Assembly (NCBI GenBank): GCA_002353585.1
Contig: DEJW01000035.1
Span: 55,468-119,467, forward strand
DNA length: 64,000 bases
Direction: 5' to 3'
Origin: Prevotellaceae bacterium UBA2738
Lineage (GTDB): Bacteria > Bacteroidota > Bacteroidia > Bacteroidales > Bacteroidaceae
Shown: positions 42,386-51,899 of the stretch, in pieces
Position numbering within the stretch: position 1 is the stretch's first letter
How the letters are laid out: every line of letters starts with the position of its first letter
Made by a program: the position numbers and the translations under genes
The notes under the pieces: generated by a model
Told to the model about the DNA's origin: nothing
Database searches by the model: none
What the model saw: the letters and a program-made list of their open reading frames with translations, nothing else

Positions 42386-43942
42386 ATGGCAAAACTCCTT
42401 TGGGTTGACGATGAGATAGAGCATCTCAAGGCTCACATAATATTTCTGGAGAAGAAAGGCTACGAAGTTGTTGTAGCCACTAACGGACTGGATGCTGTAG
42501 AGCAATGCCAGCAGCAGACGTTTGACCTTGTGCTACTCGACGAGATGATGCCAGGCATAACAGGACTGGAGACCCTTCAGCGCATAAAGGAGGTGCAGCC
42601 TCAGACTCCAGTGGTGATGGTGACCAAGAGCGAGGAGGAGGATATCATGAACCAGGCCATAGGCTCAAAGATTGCCGACTACCTCATCAAGCCCGTCAAC
42701 CCCATGCAGATACTCCTTGCACTCAAGAAACATGTGCACCAGAGGGAGATAGTGACCGAGGTGACCCAGCAGGGCTATCAGCAGTCGTTCATGGACATCT
42801 CGATGCAGATACAGGACTGTCGCACCTTCGACGACTGGAAAGAGGTGTATAAGCGCCTCGTGAGATGGGAACTGGAACTTGCCTCTACAGGCTCGTCAAT
42901 GACCGAGATGCTGAAGATGCAGAAAGAGGAAGCCAACATAGGGTGGGGCAAGTTTATCAAGAACAACTACATAGACTGGGTAACGCCTGGGGCAAAGGCT
43001 AAGACGGAGCGTCCGCTGATGTCTAACCGCATAATGCCTGACTGCGTTTTCCCCACCATCAGCAACGGCGATAAGGTGTTCCTCATCGTGATAGACAATT
43101 TCCGCTACGACCAGTGGCGCATGCTTGCCGAAGAGATAGGCGATATGTTTGACATAGACGAAAACCTCTATTGCAGCATTCTGCCTACTGCTACGCAATA
43201 CGCCCGCAATGCCATCTTCTCAGGACTGATGCCTCAGCAGATAGCCGATATGTTCCCAGAACTGTGGGTGGACGAAGACGAGGAAGAGGGCAAGAACCTC
43301 AACGAGTCACCTCTCATCAAGACGCAGATAGAGCGCTACAGACGTAAGGACTCGTTCTCTTACCACAAGATAAACGACTCAAACGGTGCAGAGAAGATGC
43401 TCAAGGAGTTTAACTCCCTGCTCAACAACGACCTCAACGTGGTGGTGATAAACTTTGTGGATATGTTGTCACACGCCAGGACGGAGTCGAAGATGGTGCG
43501 CGAACTTGCCAACAACGAAGCGGCTTATCGCAGCATTACCCTCTCGTGGTTTAAGCATGGAGTGCTTGGCGAACTCTTTGAACTCCTTGCCCAGACCGAC
43601 TATAAGGTGATTGTTACCACTGACCACGGTTCCATACGTTGCGACAAACCAGTAAAGATAATCGGCGACAAGAATACCAACACCAACCTCAGGTATAAGT
43701 TGGGCAAGAACCTCAACTGCCAGTCAAAAGACGTTTTCGTGATATCCAATCCGCGAGCCGTACAGTTGCCTGCGCCAAATGTCTCCACCACTTACGTGTT
43801 TGCCACAGGCAATGACTTCTTTGCCTATCCCAACAACTATAGCTATTACGTGCAGTATTTCAAGGACACCTTCCAACACGGAGGCATTTCTATGGAGGAG
43901 ATGATTATCCCACTGATAACGATGAAGGGAAGGAAGAAATAG
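42386..43942 (+). CDS. porX: PorX-like response regulator with PglZ domain
   Basis: The receiver domain (1-120) has VDDE (7-10) and the phosphoacceptor D52 in LVLLDEMMPG. The remainder is a PglZ/alkaline-phosphatase-like domain, with FLIVIDNFRYDQW, FVDMLSHARTES and IVTTDHGSIRCDKP as metal-binding segments. In Porphyromonas PorX with PorY controls type IX secretion. The length of 518 aa is normal. No PorY candidate is adjacent. Confidence 0.88.
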   Translation: MAKLLWVDDEIEHLKAHIIFLEKKGYEVVVATNGLDAVEQCQQQTFDLVLLDEMMPGITGLETLQRIKEVQPQTPVVMVTKSEEEDIMNQAIGSKIADYLIKPVNPMQILLALKKHVHQREIVTEVTQQGYQQSFMDISMQIQDCRTFDDWKEVYKRLVRWELELASTGSSMTEMLKMQKEEANIGWGKFIKNNYIDWVTPGAKAKTERPLMSNRIMPDCVFPTISNGDKVFLIVIDNFRYDQWRMLAEEIGDMFDIDENLYCSILPTATQYARNAIFSGLMPQQIADMFPELWVDEDEEEGKNLNESPLIKTQIERYRRKDSFSYHKINDSNGAEKMLKEFNSLLNNDLNVVVINFVDMLSHARTESKMVRELANNEAAYRSITLSWFKHGVLGELFELLAQTDYKVIVTTDHGSIRCDKPVKIIGDKNTNTNLRYKLGKNLNCQSKDVFVISNPRAVQLPAPNVSTTYVFATGNDFFAYPNNYSYYVQYFKDTFQHGGISMEEMIIPLITMKGRKK

Positions 43943-43970
43943 TTCAAGAGTTCAAAGGTTCAAGAGTTCA

Positions 43971-44381
43971 ATGGTAATAAGATTTACACTCGACAATATA
44001 CACGAGGCAGCGAGAGAGTTTCTTGCAGCCACTAAGGATATGGGCACCTGTTTTGCCTTCTATGCCCCTATGGGAGCAGGCAAAACGACGTTCATCAAGA
44101 CTCTGTGTGAAGAGCTCGGGGTGGAGGATGTCATCACCTCGCCTACGTTTGCAATTGTAAACGAATATACCGATGGCGAGGGACAGCCCGTTTACCATTT
44201 CGATTTCTATCGCATAAAGAAGATGGAAGAACTCTATGATATGGGTGCCGACGAGTATTTCTATTCAGGCAACCTCTGCCTCATGGAGTGGCCAGAGATA
44301 GTAGAAGATGCTCTGCCAGAGGAAACAAAAAAAATTACCATCACTCCGCAGAGCGATGGTAGTAGGGTAATTGAATTTTAG
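43971..44381 (+). CDS. tsaE: tRNA t6A biosynthesis ATPase TsaE
   Basis: The 136-aa protein has Walker A MGAGKTT (34-40), SPTFAIVNEY and a late LMEWPEIVEDALPEE, all TsaE signatures. It acts with TsaB/TsaD/TsaC in making threonylcarbamoyladenosine on tRNA. A TTCAAGAG-type repeat lies in the 28-bp gap to porX. The gene converges with trxA 12 bp further on. Confidence 0.9.
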   Translation: MVIRFTLDNIHEAAREFLAATKDMGTCFAFYAPMGAGKTTFIKTLCEELGVEDVITSPTFAIVNEYTDGEGQPVYHFDFYRIKKMEELYDMGADEYFYSGNLCLMEWPEIVEDALPEETKKITITPQSDGSRVIEF

Positions 44382-44393
44382 TCAGCCTTACAC

Positions 44394-44708
44394 TTACAGT
44401 ACAGACTCAAACTTAGCCTGCAAGGTGGCCTTGTTGGCAGCTCCTACGAACTTGTCAACGATGACACCATTCTTGAAGAAGAGAATGGTTGGGATGTTGC
44501 GTATGCCGAACTCAGCAGCTATATCCTCGCACTCCTCTACGTTACACTTGCCGACAACCAGTTTGCCGTCGTATTCCTCTGCCAGTTGGCTGATGATAGG
44601 ACCAATCATCTTACATGGTCCGCACCACTCTGCCCAGAAGTCAACTGCTACTGGCAACTCTCCATTCTTCAGAGACTCAAAGTTCTCGTTTGTTACTACT
44701 ACTTCCAT
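44394..44708 (-). CDS. trxA: Thioredoxin
   Basis: The 104-aa protein has the active site WCGPC at 28-32 and the cis-Pro region IRNIPTILFF. It is a cytosolic disulfide reductant. It has no signal peptide. Confidence 0.93.
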   Translation of the reverse strand: MEVVVTNENFESLKNGELPVAVDFWAEWCGPCKMIGPIISQLAEEYDGKLVVGKCNVEECEDIAAEFGIRNIPTILFFKNGVIVDKFVGAANKATLQAKFESVL

Positions 44709-44824
44709 AGTCTTTTTGTTTTTGGGGTTTGTTATTACTTTATTACTTACTATAATTAATTACTTCTTCTTACTTTTTCTTGCGCTTCTTATTTTTTTAC
44801 TTTTTACTTTCTTCCGAAGGAAGA

Positions 44825-47800
44825 TCAGAAGCCTTCCAACTCGTAGTATTCATCCTCAAGAGCCTTCATCGATTTTTTGTCTTCCTCGAGTATGAAGGTG
44901 TCATTACTATCGTTATTCTTCTTGGCAGGAGCATCTTCGATGATTATTATCTCGTCGTTGCCCGTATTGCCCTTCTTCGGAGCATCCTCAAAGATTATGA
45001 TGTCTTCTTCCACCTTCTTTTCTGGTTCGGTAGGAATGATTATCTCTTCTTCCACCTTCTTTTCAGGTTCGGTAGGAATGATTATCTCTTCTTCCACCTT
45101 ATTATTATTAGGGGCTGGCTCCTGTATGATTATCTCCTCCCGAGGTGTGGTAACTTCCTCCTTCGGAATGATTATCTCCTCCTCAGGTACGGTAATAGTT
45201 TCCTGTGGTACGGTAATAGTCTCTTCTGGTATTACAACTTCCGTGCCATTTTGTTCCTTGACAGTCGTTTCAGGGATTGTTATCGTCTGCTCTGGCACAG
45301 TTATGGTCTGCTCTGGCACGACAATAGTCTCTTCAGGTACAGTTATAATCTCTTCAGGAGTCTTTATCTCGGTACCTTCAGGAACAACCACTTCTGTTTC
45401 CTCAGGAACTATGATAGTCTCCTCAGGTATAGCGATGGCATTACCATCCTCCAGCTCCTTTTCAGCGTTAGGATCAACAGGCTTAGCACCACCAGGAGCC
45501 ACCTCTTCTGTTGGAAGAATTGGTTTGACTGGGTCTGTGTCGATAGGCACACCATTCTCGTCCAGTCTCTCGCGCTTAGGCATGTCGCTCTTTATGTCAG
45601 ACGCACCCTCAGTCTTCACCGTCACAGGCTCATACAACTGCTCAGGTCTTGCTATTGGCAGCGAAGCGAAGTTCTTCACATAGAACGTGTCATAGTCGTT
45701 GTAGCTATAGCGCTGTCCTATGAGGTCGAGGTTCTCCTTAGATATAATAAGAGGTCTTGCCTTCTGTGCCGTCTTGCGTATGCCCTCCTGCTGCATGAGT
45801 ATCTTGGCATATTGGTTTGCCTCGTCGAAATTACGGAAACCGCTTACCGTCATGTGGTGCATACCCTGTGCATCGTCTATGGTTATGTCGAAATTACGTA
45901 CCATGAACGATGTGAAGTTGTAGCGTGCCAACTGGAACAGCAACTGGTTCTCCTTGAGTGAGTCAGGAGCATAAGCAAAGACGAAGGCGTAGTCGGTATT
46001 GCGTTCCTTGCTGAATGTCTTGGCTGCTATACTGTCAGATTCTGTCATTACGTCGGAACGGCGGTTCCATACGTCACCCAGGTCAAACTTGGCACCATAG
46101 AGCCTCTTGCCAGCCTTCACGCCGTTGATTATCATACCAGCCATTTCGCTCACTGGACTCTTAGGGTAATCCTTCACTACGGTCTCCATGCTCTCTCGGC
46201 ACGCCTTCAGGTCGCCCTCGTTGAGCTTAGCCATACCATAGAGGAATATGAACCTGTCACGGTTGTCGCCCAGTGAGAAACGTTTCTCAGACACTTTCAC
46301 GTTGTCATACAGTTCCTTAAACCTGTCAGCCTTGAATGCCTCGTATGTGGCACCATAGAGCGAGTCCTCTATGTGTTTGCCATATCGGGCATTCTCATAG
46401 AAGTAAGGGTCGGTGACGGTAAGCGTCCACTTCGATTCTGGGCAGTCTGCCTTCAGTTTGTCAACATATGTCTTAGCCTTGTCGTGCTCATCTTTCCTTG
46501 AGTAGAGCAGGAATAGATGGTAGTATGCCTCATCCTTTGGTTCAAAAGTAGGGTATTGTTCTTCGAGTCTGCGGAAAGCCTTCTCACTCAGCGGCAGGTT
46601 GTTGAGTTTGTCTTTGAAGATTATTGCCGACTTCAAGAGACTCTCCATTATAATCTTGTCGCTCTCAGCCTTCTGTTCGTCAGTAAATGGAATCTGTGCC
46701 AGATAGTATTCGCGCTTATGAGGATTGTTGACGGCAGAGTCCATCTTAGCCGCTAACATCTCCTGGCGTTCCTCTTCTTTTGCTATAGAGTCACGCTGTT
46801 CGTCTGTCAGACTGTCCCAGTCCAGTTCAGGCTTTTCGCCGTTCGAACCTATGTCGCCCACCACGGTCTTATTCGTGCGTTGCCAGTCGTCCACGTTCTC
46901 ACGCTTTCCCCACAGTCTTTCGAATGCCTGCTTACCCTGTTGTACAGCCATCGGACTATAGAAATACCACGGAGCGTTGTCTGAGCTGCCACTCATCGTT
47001 GGGGTGGCGGGTCTGTTGGTATTGGTGTTAGTATTTGATGATGGCAGGTTGCTGCCTCCGCCCTGTGCCTGACGCTTCTCCAACTCAGCCTGAGCCGCCT
47101 CTCGTTCCTCTTCTTTCTCTTTCTTCTTCAGTTCCTCGATGATGTTGTCAATCTTCTCCATCAATTCTCTCTCAGGTAGTCGTGACAGCTCCTGCAAAGA
47201 GTCTTGCAGGTGTATGGCATCGGTGTAAGGCACCAGTTCGTCGAGCACCTTCGAACGCTCCGACAACTGAGGGTAGTCGGGTCTGTCTTTGTCCAGCAAT
47301 CCTATAGCTTCGCCATAACAACGCTTGGCATCGCTGTATCGTTCTGTCTCCCAATACAGGTCGCCAAGGTGTAGCAGCAGCACACCTTTCTCTATGCCCG
47401 AACGTGTGGCGCCCTTGTTACCTTTCTCGTATGCCCATATAGCGTTTAGGGTGTCATTCTCTGCCAGGTATATGTTACCTATGGCATAGTATATCTGGTC
47501 GAGGTACTCCTTATTGTTGTCGTTGCGAGCCATTCTGCGCAACCTGCTGATCATCTTCTTCGACTGTCCCTTAGCCATCACCTCAGTCATGGCGATGTTG
47601 GCATTAAATCGCAGTTCGTATGAAGGGTGCTGTCCCAGAACCTTTTTGAATGCCTTATATGCTTCTTTATTATGCTTCTGTGCAGCCTCTATCTGTCCCA
47701 GGAGGTAATACTCTCTCGCTCTCTGCTTCGAGCGCATCTCGTGTTTTATCACCTTACGCAGATACTTCGTAGCCTCAGGCAGGTCGCCTGTGTGCAGGTA

Positions 47801-48424
47801 ATAGTCGCAGAGCGTGTAGTCCCATTCCTTCTGTGCTCGCCAGTCTATGCTGTCACGCTGCATATTCCTTATCACGTCTTCAGCGTCATACAGCCATCCG
47901 TTTTCGATGTAGCACTTCGCAAGCCAAGCCCTTGCCTTGCCGTATATGGCAGGCTGTCCCTTATACAGACGCGACATATAGGCGAAGGTGGCTGCTGCCT
48001 CGTCAAACGAGCCCATATAGAACTGGCTTCGTCCCATAAGCATCCATGCCTTCCATAAGAAGGGGTTATACTCTTTTCTGGTAAGCCATTCTATATCTTT
48101 CTCCGTTTTCCTGCGGTCTTTATTCCACACGGGTTTAGCCTTTATGCTGTGCAGGTGTATCGCCTTCTCAGCCTTCGTTATGGCAATCTCGTAGTTTGCC
48201 TTGCCCAGTTCTCGGCTTGCCTTGTTGCCTACGGTGTAGAGTGGTATCTGTTCGGTAAAGTTATCTTTGTTTCCGTTCTCTTTCTCTACTGATGCGTCTA
48301 TGTACGCCAGCGTACCATTATAGTATATGTTGTATTTTGCGGTGAAGGCATGCCAAAAACGAGTTGATGCCGTATTCTTTTTTGTAGAACACGACACAAC
48401 GGCGAGTGCCACGAGGCACAACAA
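44825..48424 (-). CDS. porW: PorW/SprE-like TPR lipoprotein of the type IX secretion system
   Basis: The N-terminus LCLVALAVVSCS is a lipoprotein signal. Multiple TPR-like helices (AWMLMGRSQFYMGSFDEAA and similar) fill about residues 60-450. A PAPWYFY-like segment (APWYFYSPMAVQQGK) matches SprE/PorW. The last 270 residues are many EETI(I/V)VPE repeats, acidic and probably extended. Only a TTG (48424) is available as start: the in-frame upstream codons N-L-R-K-H-I-A look like the missing signal-peptide beginning but no ATG precedes them before a TAG in a repeat array. The original start may have been lost. Confidence 0.8.
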   Translation of the reverse strand: MLCLVALAVVSCSTKKNTASTRFWHAFTAKYNIYYNGTLAYIDASVEKENGNKDNFTEQIPLYTVGNKASRELGKANYEIAITKAEKAIHLHSIKAKPVWNKDRRKTEKDIEWLTRKEYNPFLWKAWMLMGRSQFYMGSFDEAAATFAYMSRLYKGQPAIYGKARAWLAKCYIENGWLYDAEDVIRNMQRDSIDWRAQKEWDYTLCDYYLHTGDLPEATKYLRKVIKHEMRSKQRAREYYLLGQIEAAQKHNKEAYKAFKKVLGQHPSYELRFNANIAMTEVMAKGQSKKMISRLRRMARNDNNKEYLDQIYYAIGNIYLAENDTLNAIWAYEKGNKGATRSGIEKGVLLLHLGDLYWETERYSDAKRCYGEAIGLLDKDRPDYPQLSERSKVLDELVPYTDAIHLQDSLQELSRLPERELMEKIDNIIEELKKKEKEEEREAAQAELEKRQAQGGGSNLPSSNTNTNTNRPATPTMSGSSDNAPWYFYSPMAVQQGKQAFERLWGKRENVDDWQRTNKTVVGDIGSNGEKPELDWDSLTDEQRDSIAKEEERQEMLAAKMDSAVNNPHKREYYLAQIPFTDEQKAESDKIIMESLLKSAIIFKDKLNNLPLSEKAFRRLEEQYPTFEPKDEAYYHLFLLYSRKDEHDKAKTYVDKLKADCPESKWTLTVTDPYFYENARYGKHIEDSLYGATYEAFKADRFKELYDNVKVSEKRFSLGDNRDRFIFLYGMAKLNEGDLKACRESMETVVKDYPKSPVSEMAGMIINGVKAGKRLYGAKFDLGDVWNRRSDVMTESDSIAAKTFSKERNTDYAFVFAYAPDSLKENQLLFQLARYNFTSFMVRNFDITIDDAQGMHHMTVSGFRNFDEANQYAKILMQQEGIRKTAQKARPLIISKENLDLIGQRYSYNDYDTFYVKNFASLPIARPEQLYEPVTVKTEGASDIKSDMPKRERLDENGVPIDTDPVKPILPTEEVAPGGAKPVDPNAEKELEDGNAIAIPEETIIVPEETEVVVPEGTEIKTPEEIITVPEETIVVPEQTITVPEQTITIPETTVKEQNGTEVVIPEETITVPQETITVPEEEIIIPKEEVTTPREEIIIQEPAPNNNKVEEEIIIPTEPEKKVEEEIIIPTEPEKKVEEDIIIFEDAPKKGNTGNDEIIIIEDAPAKKNNDSNDTFILEEDKKSMKALEDEYYELEGF

Positions 48425-48453
48425 AGCAATATGTTTTCTTAAATTTGCTATAA

Positions 48454-48483
48454 ACTATGAACTATGAATTATGAACTATGAAC
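48454..48483. repeat. AACTATGA/ATTATGA tandem repeat between porW and aroA
   Basis: AACTATGAACTATGAATT-like words repeat four times. On the minus strand they give the aroA end (HSS and stop) and an in-frame stop just before the porW signal sequence. Confidence 0.85.
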
Positions 48484-49758
48484 TACACTAAACCCCGCTG
48501 CCTTCAGGTCATTCCAGAAGTTTGGGTAGCTCTTGCTCACCACCTCGGGGTTGTTTATTCTCAGTCCTGGAAACATGATGCAGGCTGGTGCAAAAGCCAT
48601 CGCCATACGATGGTCTTCATAGGTGTCTATGACTATATTGCCACGCACCTCATGGCGTATGCCGTCCCAGCTGAGCACGCCCTCTTCGTTGTCATCGAGT
48701 ATGAATCCCAGTTTCATCATCTCATTCTTCAAAGCTGCTATGCGGTCGGTCTCCTTTATGCGTAGGGTCTGCAAACCAGTGAAGCGGAATGGTATGCCGA
48801 GCAGAGCCGTCGTTACTACCACCGTCTGTGCCAGGTCTGGCTGGTTGGTGAAGTCGAAATCGAAACGAGGCAGTCCACGATGGTGTGCACTCAGCGTCAC
48901 GATGTTTGGGGTCAACTGCGTCTTCTCAGCAAACTCAGTCTTTACGCTCAGCATAGAGAAGATATAACGTATTGCCGAATCACCCTGTCTGGAACCGTCC
49001 ATCAGTCCAGGCAGTCTCACTACGCTCTTGTCGTCGTTGCCGTGCTTCTTAGCTAATAGCGCTATTATCTCATACCAGTATGAGCTGGCACTCCAGTCGT
49101 TTTCTATGGTGAATGGCACGCTCTTATACGCCTGTGGCTTTACCTCTATCGTGGATCCGTCTATCCAGTCCACGTCAGCCCCAAATTCTCTCATGGTGCA
49201 TATCGTGAGGTCTATGTACGGGCGTGATATGATGTTGTCCATAAGGTGCAGGGTTAGTCCTTGTTCCATCGCAGGACCTATCATCAGCAGGGCAGAGATG
49301 TACTGTGACGAAACGTTACCCTCGATGCTCAGTCTGCCACCTTTCAGTTTCTTGCCACGTATGCGTAGTGGAGGGAACCCCTCGTTCTCCACATATTCTA
49401 TGTCGGCACCCAGTTGGCGCAGGGCATCCACCAACACCGAGATAGGACGATGCTTCATCCTCTCCGTACCCGTTATCACGTGCTCGCCCTCCTGGGTGCA
49501 CAGGTATGCTGTAGTGAAGCGCATCGCCGTACCAGCCGCCTTGATGTCTATCTCGTAGGGCATATCCCTCAGGGCATCCACTATCACATCGGTATCGTCA
49601 CACACACTCAGGTTCTCAGGGTGTATTATCTCATTTTGGCTGTTGTTGTTTCTGTGCGCCAAGGCATTTATCACCAATGCCCTATTGCTAATGCTCTTTG
49701 ATGCAGGCAGGTTTATGGTGCAGTTTATGCCGTCAGGCGCATGAAGTATATATTGCAT
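48469..49758 (-). CDS. aroA: 5-enolpyruvylshikimate-3-phosphate synthase
   Basis: The 429-aa enzyme shows KSISNRALVINALAH, AGTAMRFTTAYL, LRIKETDRIAAL and TYEDHRMAMAFAP. It joins phosphoenolpyruvate to shikimate-3-phosphate in aromatic amino acid synthesis. The last five residues (VVHSS) and the stop codon are repeat-encoded. The rest is intact. Confidence 0.94.
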   Translation of the reverse strand: MQYILHAPDGINCTINLPASKSISNRALVINALAHRNNNSQNEIIHPENLSVCDDTDVIVDALRDMPYEIDIKAAGTAMRFTTAYLCTQEGEHVITGTERMKHRPISVLVDALRQLGADIEYVENEGFPPLRIRGKKLKGGRLSIEGNVSSQYISALLMIGPAMEQGLTLHLMDNIISRPYIDLTICTMREFGADVDWIDGSTIEVKPQAYKSVPFTIENDWSASSYWYEIIALLAKKHGNDDKSVVRLPGLMDGSRQGDSAIRYIFSMLSVKTEFAEKTQLTPNIVTLSAHHRGLPRFDFDFTNQPDLAQTVVVTTALLGIPFRFTGLQTLRIKETDRIAALKNEMMKLGFILDDNEEGVLSWDGIRHEVRGNIVIDTYEDHRMAMAFAPACIMFPGLRINNPEVVSKSYPNFWNDLKAAGFSVVHSS

Positions 49759-49841
49759 TTTCAGTTAGTATTACCGTTATATATTAAATATAACGCAAAG
49801 TTATGATTTTATTGCGACATACGCAAGAAAAAAATGAAAAG

Positions 49842-49873
49842 TTTGGAGGATTCAAAAAAAGTTTGTACTTTTG
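49842..49873 (+). promoter_or_regulatory. Promoter of the riboflavin operon
   Basis: GAAAAGTTTGG carries the -33 TTTG (49842-49845), and TACTTTTG (49866-49873) is the -7 box 20 bp on. The start codon follows by 12 bp, leaving no room for an FMN riboswitch. Confidence 0.7.
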
Positions 49874-49885
49874 TGCCTTAGATAT

Positions 49886-51076
49886 ATGATAACAGAAGAC
49901 GATATACTATTGATGCAGGACGCTATGCTCCTTGCACAGCATGGCGAAGGACAGGTGAATCCTAATCCGCTTGTTGGTGCGTTGATAGTAAAGAATGATG
50001 ATATCGTAGCACGTGGTTACCACACTCGCTACGGAGACCTTCATGCCGAGCGTGAAGCTTTCAAGGATGCAGAATCAAGAGGTATAGACTGTAAGGGCGC
50101 CACTTTATATGTTACGCTCGAACCTTGCTGTCATGAGGGTCACCAGCCACCTTGCGTGGATGCTGTCATCGAACATGGCATCAGTCGTGTAGTGGTGGGT
50201 CTGCTCGACCCCAATCCTCTCGTGGCTGGTAAGGGACTGGAGATATTGCGCTCTAATGGCATCGAGGTTGATGTGATGGAAGACGAAAACGAAGACGAAA
50301 ACGAAAACTGTGTTAAGGCAGCTCAGGAACTCGTGCATCAGTTGAAGATGCAGAATCGTGTGTTCCTTAAGTTTATCACCACCAACCAACCTTGGATTAC
50401 AGCCAAGTGGGCTATGACGCTCGACGGCAAGATTGCCACATCCACAGGCGACAGCAAGTGGATAACCAATAAGCAGTCTCGTCAGCGTGTTCACATGCTC
50501 CGCAAGAATAATATGGCTATTCTCTGTGGCATAGGCACCGTGATAGCCGACGACCCCATGCTCAACGTGCGTCTTTCTGAGGAGACGATGCAACGTCTTG
50601 GTATTAAGGAACATGAGGTGCGCCATCCTATCCGTATCGTTGCTGACCGTCAGGCTCGCATTCCTATGGAGAGCCAGCTTGTCAGCACTGCTCATGAGTA
50701 TCCTACCATCGTTGCTTATGGCAACTCTGCTGATGAGGAGAAATTGCAGCAACTGCGTGATGCTGGAGTGACGTTGTGGAACTGCAACACCCTTACCGAA
50801 CTCGTTCAGCGTGCTGGAGCGGAGAAGATAGACTCCATACTCCTTGAGAGTGGCGGCACCCTGAGTGAGGCACTGCTCAGTGAGGGACTGATAGATGAGG
50901 TTGTGGCATTCGTGGCACCTAAGATAATAGGTGGTAAGAGCGCTCGCACCCCTGTTGAGGGCGAGGGAGTAACCCTTATGTCTGAGGCAATAGAACTCGA
51001 AGACCAGATAGTCGAGACTATAGGTAGCGACGTGATGATATCAGGACTGGTAAAGAAATCAGGTTCAAGGGATTAA
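49886..51076 (+). CDS. ribD: Bifunctional riboflavin deaminase/reductase
   Basis: The start at ATG 49886 fits the promoter. The deaminase domain has NPNPLVGALIV, GDLHAEREAF and LEPCCHEGHQPPC (zinc site). The reductase domain has KWAMTLDGKIATSTGDSKW and SILLESGGTLSEALL. It carries out the second and third steps of riboflavin synthesis. At about residues 132-142 the sequence MEDENEDENEN is encoded by GAAGACGAAAAC hexamer-type repeats (50278-50311) and looks like an expanded loop between domains. Confidence 0.92.
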   Translation: MITEDDILLMQDAMLLAQHGEGQVNPNPLVGALIVKNDDIVARGYHTRYGDLHAEREAFKDAESRGIDCKGATLYVTLEPCCHEGHQPPCVDAVIEHGISRVVVGLLDPNPLVAGKGLEILRSNGIEVDVMEDENEDENENCVKAAQELVHQLKMQNRVFLKFITTNQPWITAKWAMTLDGKIATSTGDSKWITNKQSRQRVHMLRKNNMAILCGIGTVIADDPMLNVRLSEETMQRLGIKEHEVRHPIRIVADRQARIPMESQLVSTAHEYPTIVAYGNSADEEKLQQLRDAGVTLWNCNTLTELVQRAGAEKIDSILLESGGTLSEALLSEGLIDEVVAFVAPKIIGGKSARTPVEGEGVTLMSEAIELEDQIVETIGSDVMISGLVKKSGSRD

Positions 51077-51222
51077 AGAGTTCTTGCGCTCCAGTTGGTG
51101 CTCAGGCGAGCAAGCTCGGAGCAAAAGTTCAAGAGTTATCGTAGCAATCTCCGATTGCGTATCGTAGCCCTTTAGGGCGTATCGTTATCGTAGCACCGCA
51201 GGTGCGTTTCGTACGAAGTTTT
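51077..51222. repeat. Family C and family A repeats between ribD and ribE
   Basis: A family C unit (51081-51122), a TTCAAGAG word and a CGTATCGTAG array with three palindromes (51137-51219) fill the whole gap. The array ends 3 bp before the ribE start. Confidence 0.85.
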
Positions 51223-51897
51223 ATGTTTACAGGTATAGTAGAAGAAATAGGAACCGTAAAGAGTATTAAGAGGGGTGCCAAGAGCATCACTCTCGAAATA
51301 TCTGCCTCCAAAGTGCTCGAGGGCACTGAGGTGGGCGATTCTATCTGTACCAATGGCGTATGCCTTACAGCCACCACCGTGGCACCATCCTCCTTCACTG
51401 CCGACGTAATGCCCCAGACCATGCGCATGACTTCCTTCAGTCTGCTCAAACCAGGCAGCAAGGTGAACCTTGAACGCGCTCTCACCCTGCAGTCGCGCCT
51501 CGGCGGTCACATCGTCTCTGGTCATATCGACGGCACAGGCAGGGTGATAAAGCGTCAGCAGGACGATACAGCTCTGTGGCTGTGGATTGAGGCACCAGCC
51601 CATATCATGCGCTACATCATAGATAAAGGCAGCATCACCATTCAGGGTGTCAGTCTCACTGTTGCCAAGGCTCCCTCTATGCAAGAGAGGGCAGGGGGTG
51701 AGTCCACTTTCGCTGTATCTCTCATCCCTCATACCCAGGGTGCCACAACTCTACATACTGCTAAGGTGGGTGATACCGTGAACCTTGAGAACGATGTGAT
51801 AGCCAAATACGTAGAGAACTTCGTACGAAACGGCGTAAGCGCCTACGAAACGCAAACGAAAACCGAAGCTTTCTACCGTGATTTTATGTTAAAGTGA
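51223..51897 (+). CDS. ribE: Riboflavin synthase alpha chain, with repeat-encoded loop and tail
   Basis: MFTGIVEEIGTV opens the first of two homologous barrels; SRLGGHIVSGHIDG and GSITIQGVSLTV mark the fold repeats. The enzyme dismutates two lumazines to riboflavin. A family D unit (51671-51704) adds about ten residues (SMQERAGGES) between LTVAKA and FAVSLIPHT, and a CGTACGAAAC-type repeat encodes part of the C-terminus after KYVENF. The gene ends 2 bp before ribBA. Confidence 0.9.
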   Translation: MFTGIVEEIGTVKSIKRGAKSITLEISASKVLEGTEVGDSICTNGVCLTATTVAPSSFTADVMPQTMRMTSFSLLKPGSKVNLERALTLQSRLGGHIVSGHIDGTGRVIKRQQDDTALWLWIEAPAHIMRYIIDKGSITIQGVSLTVAKAPSMQERAGGESTFAVSLIPHTQGATTLHTAKVGDTVNLENDVIAKYVENFVRNGVSAYETQTKTEAFYRDFMLK

Positions 51898-51899
51898 AT

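Noticed and set aside
44877..45683. 268-aa plus-strand ORF rich in Ser and Val
   Set aside because: It is the antisense of the PorW acidic repeats, with no promoter or family pattern.
49842..49886. FMN riboswitch before the riboflavin operon
   Set aside because: Only 12 bp separate the -7 box and the start codon.
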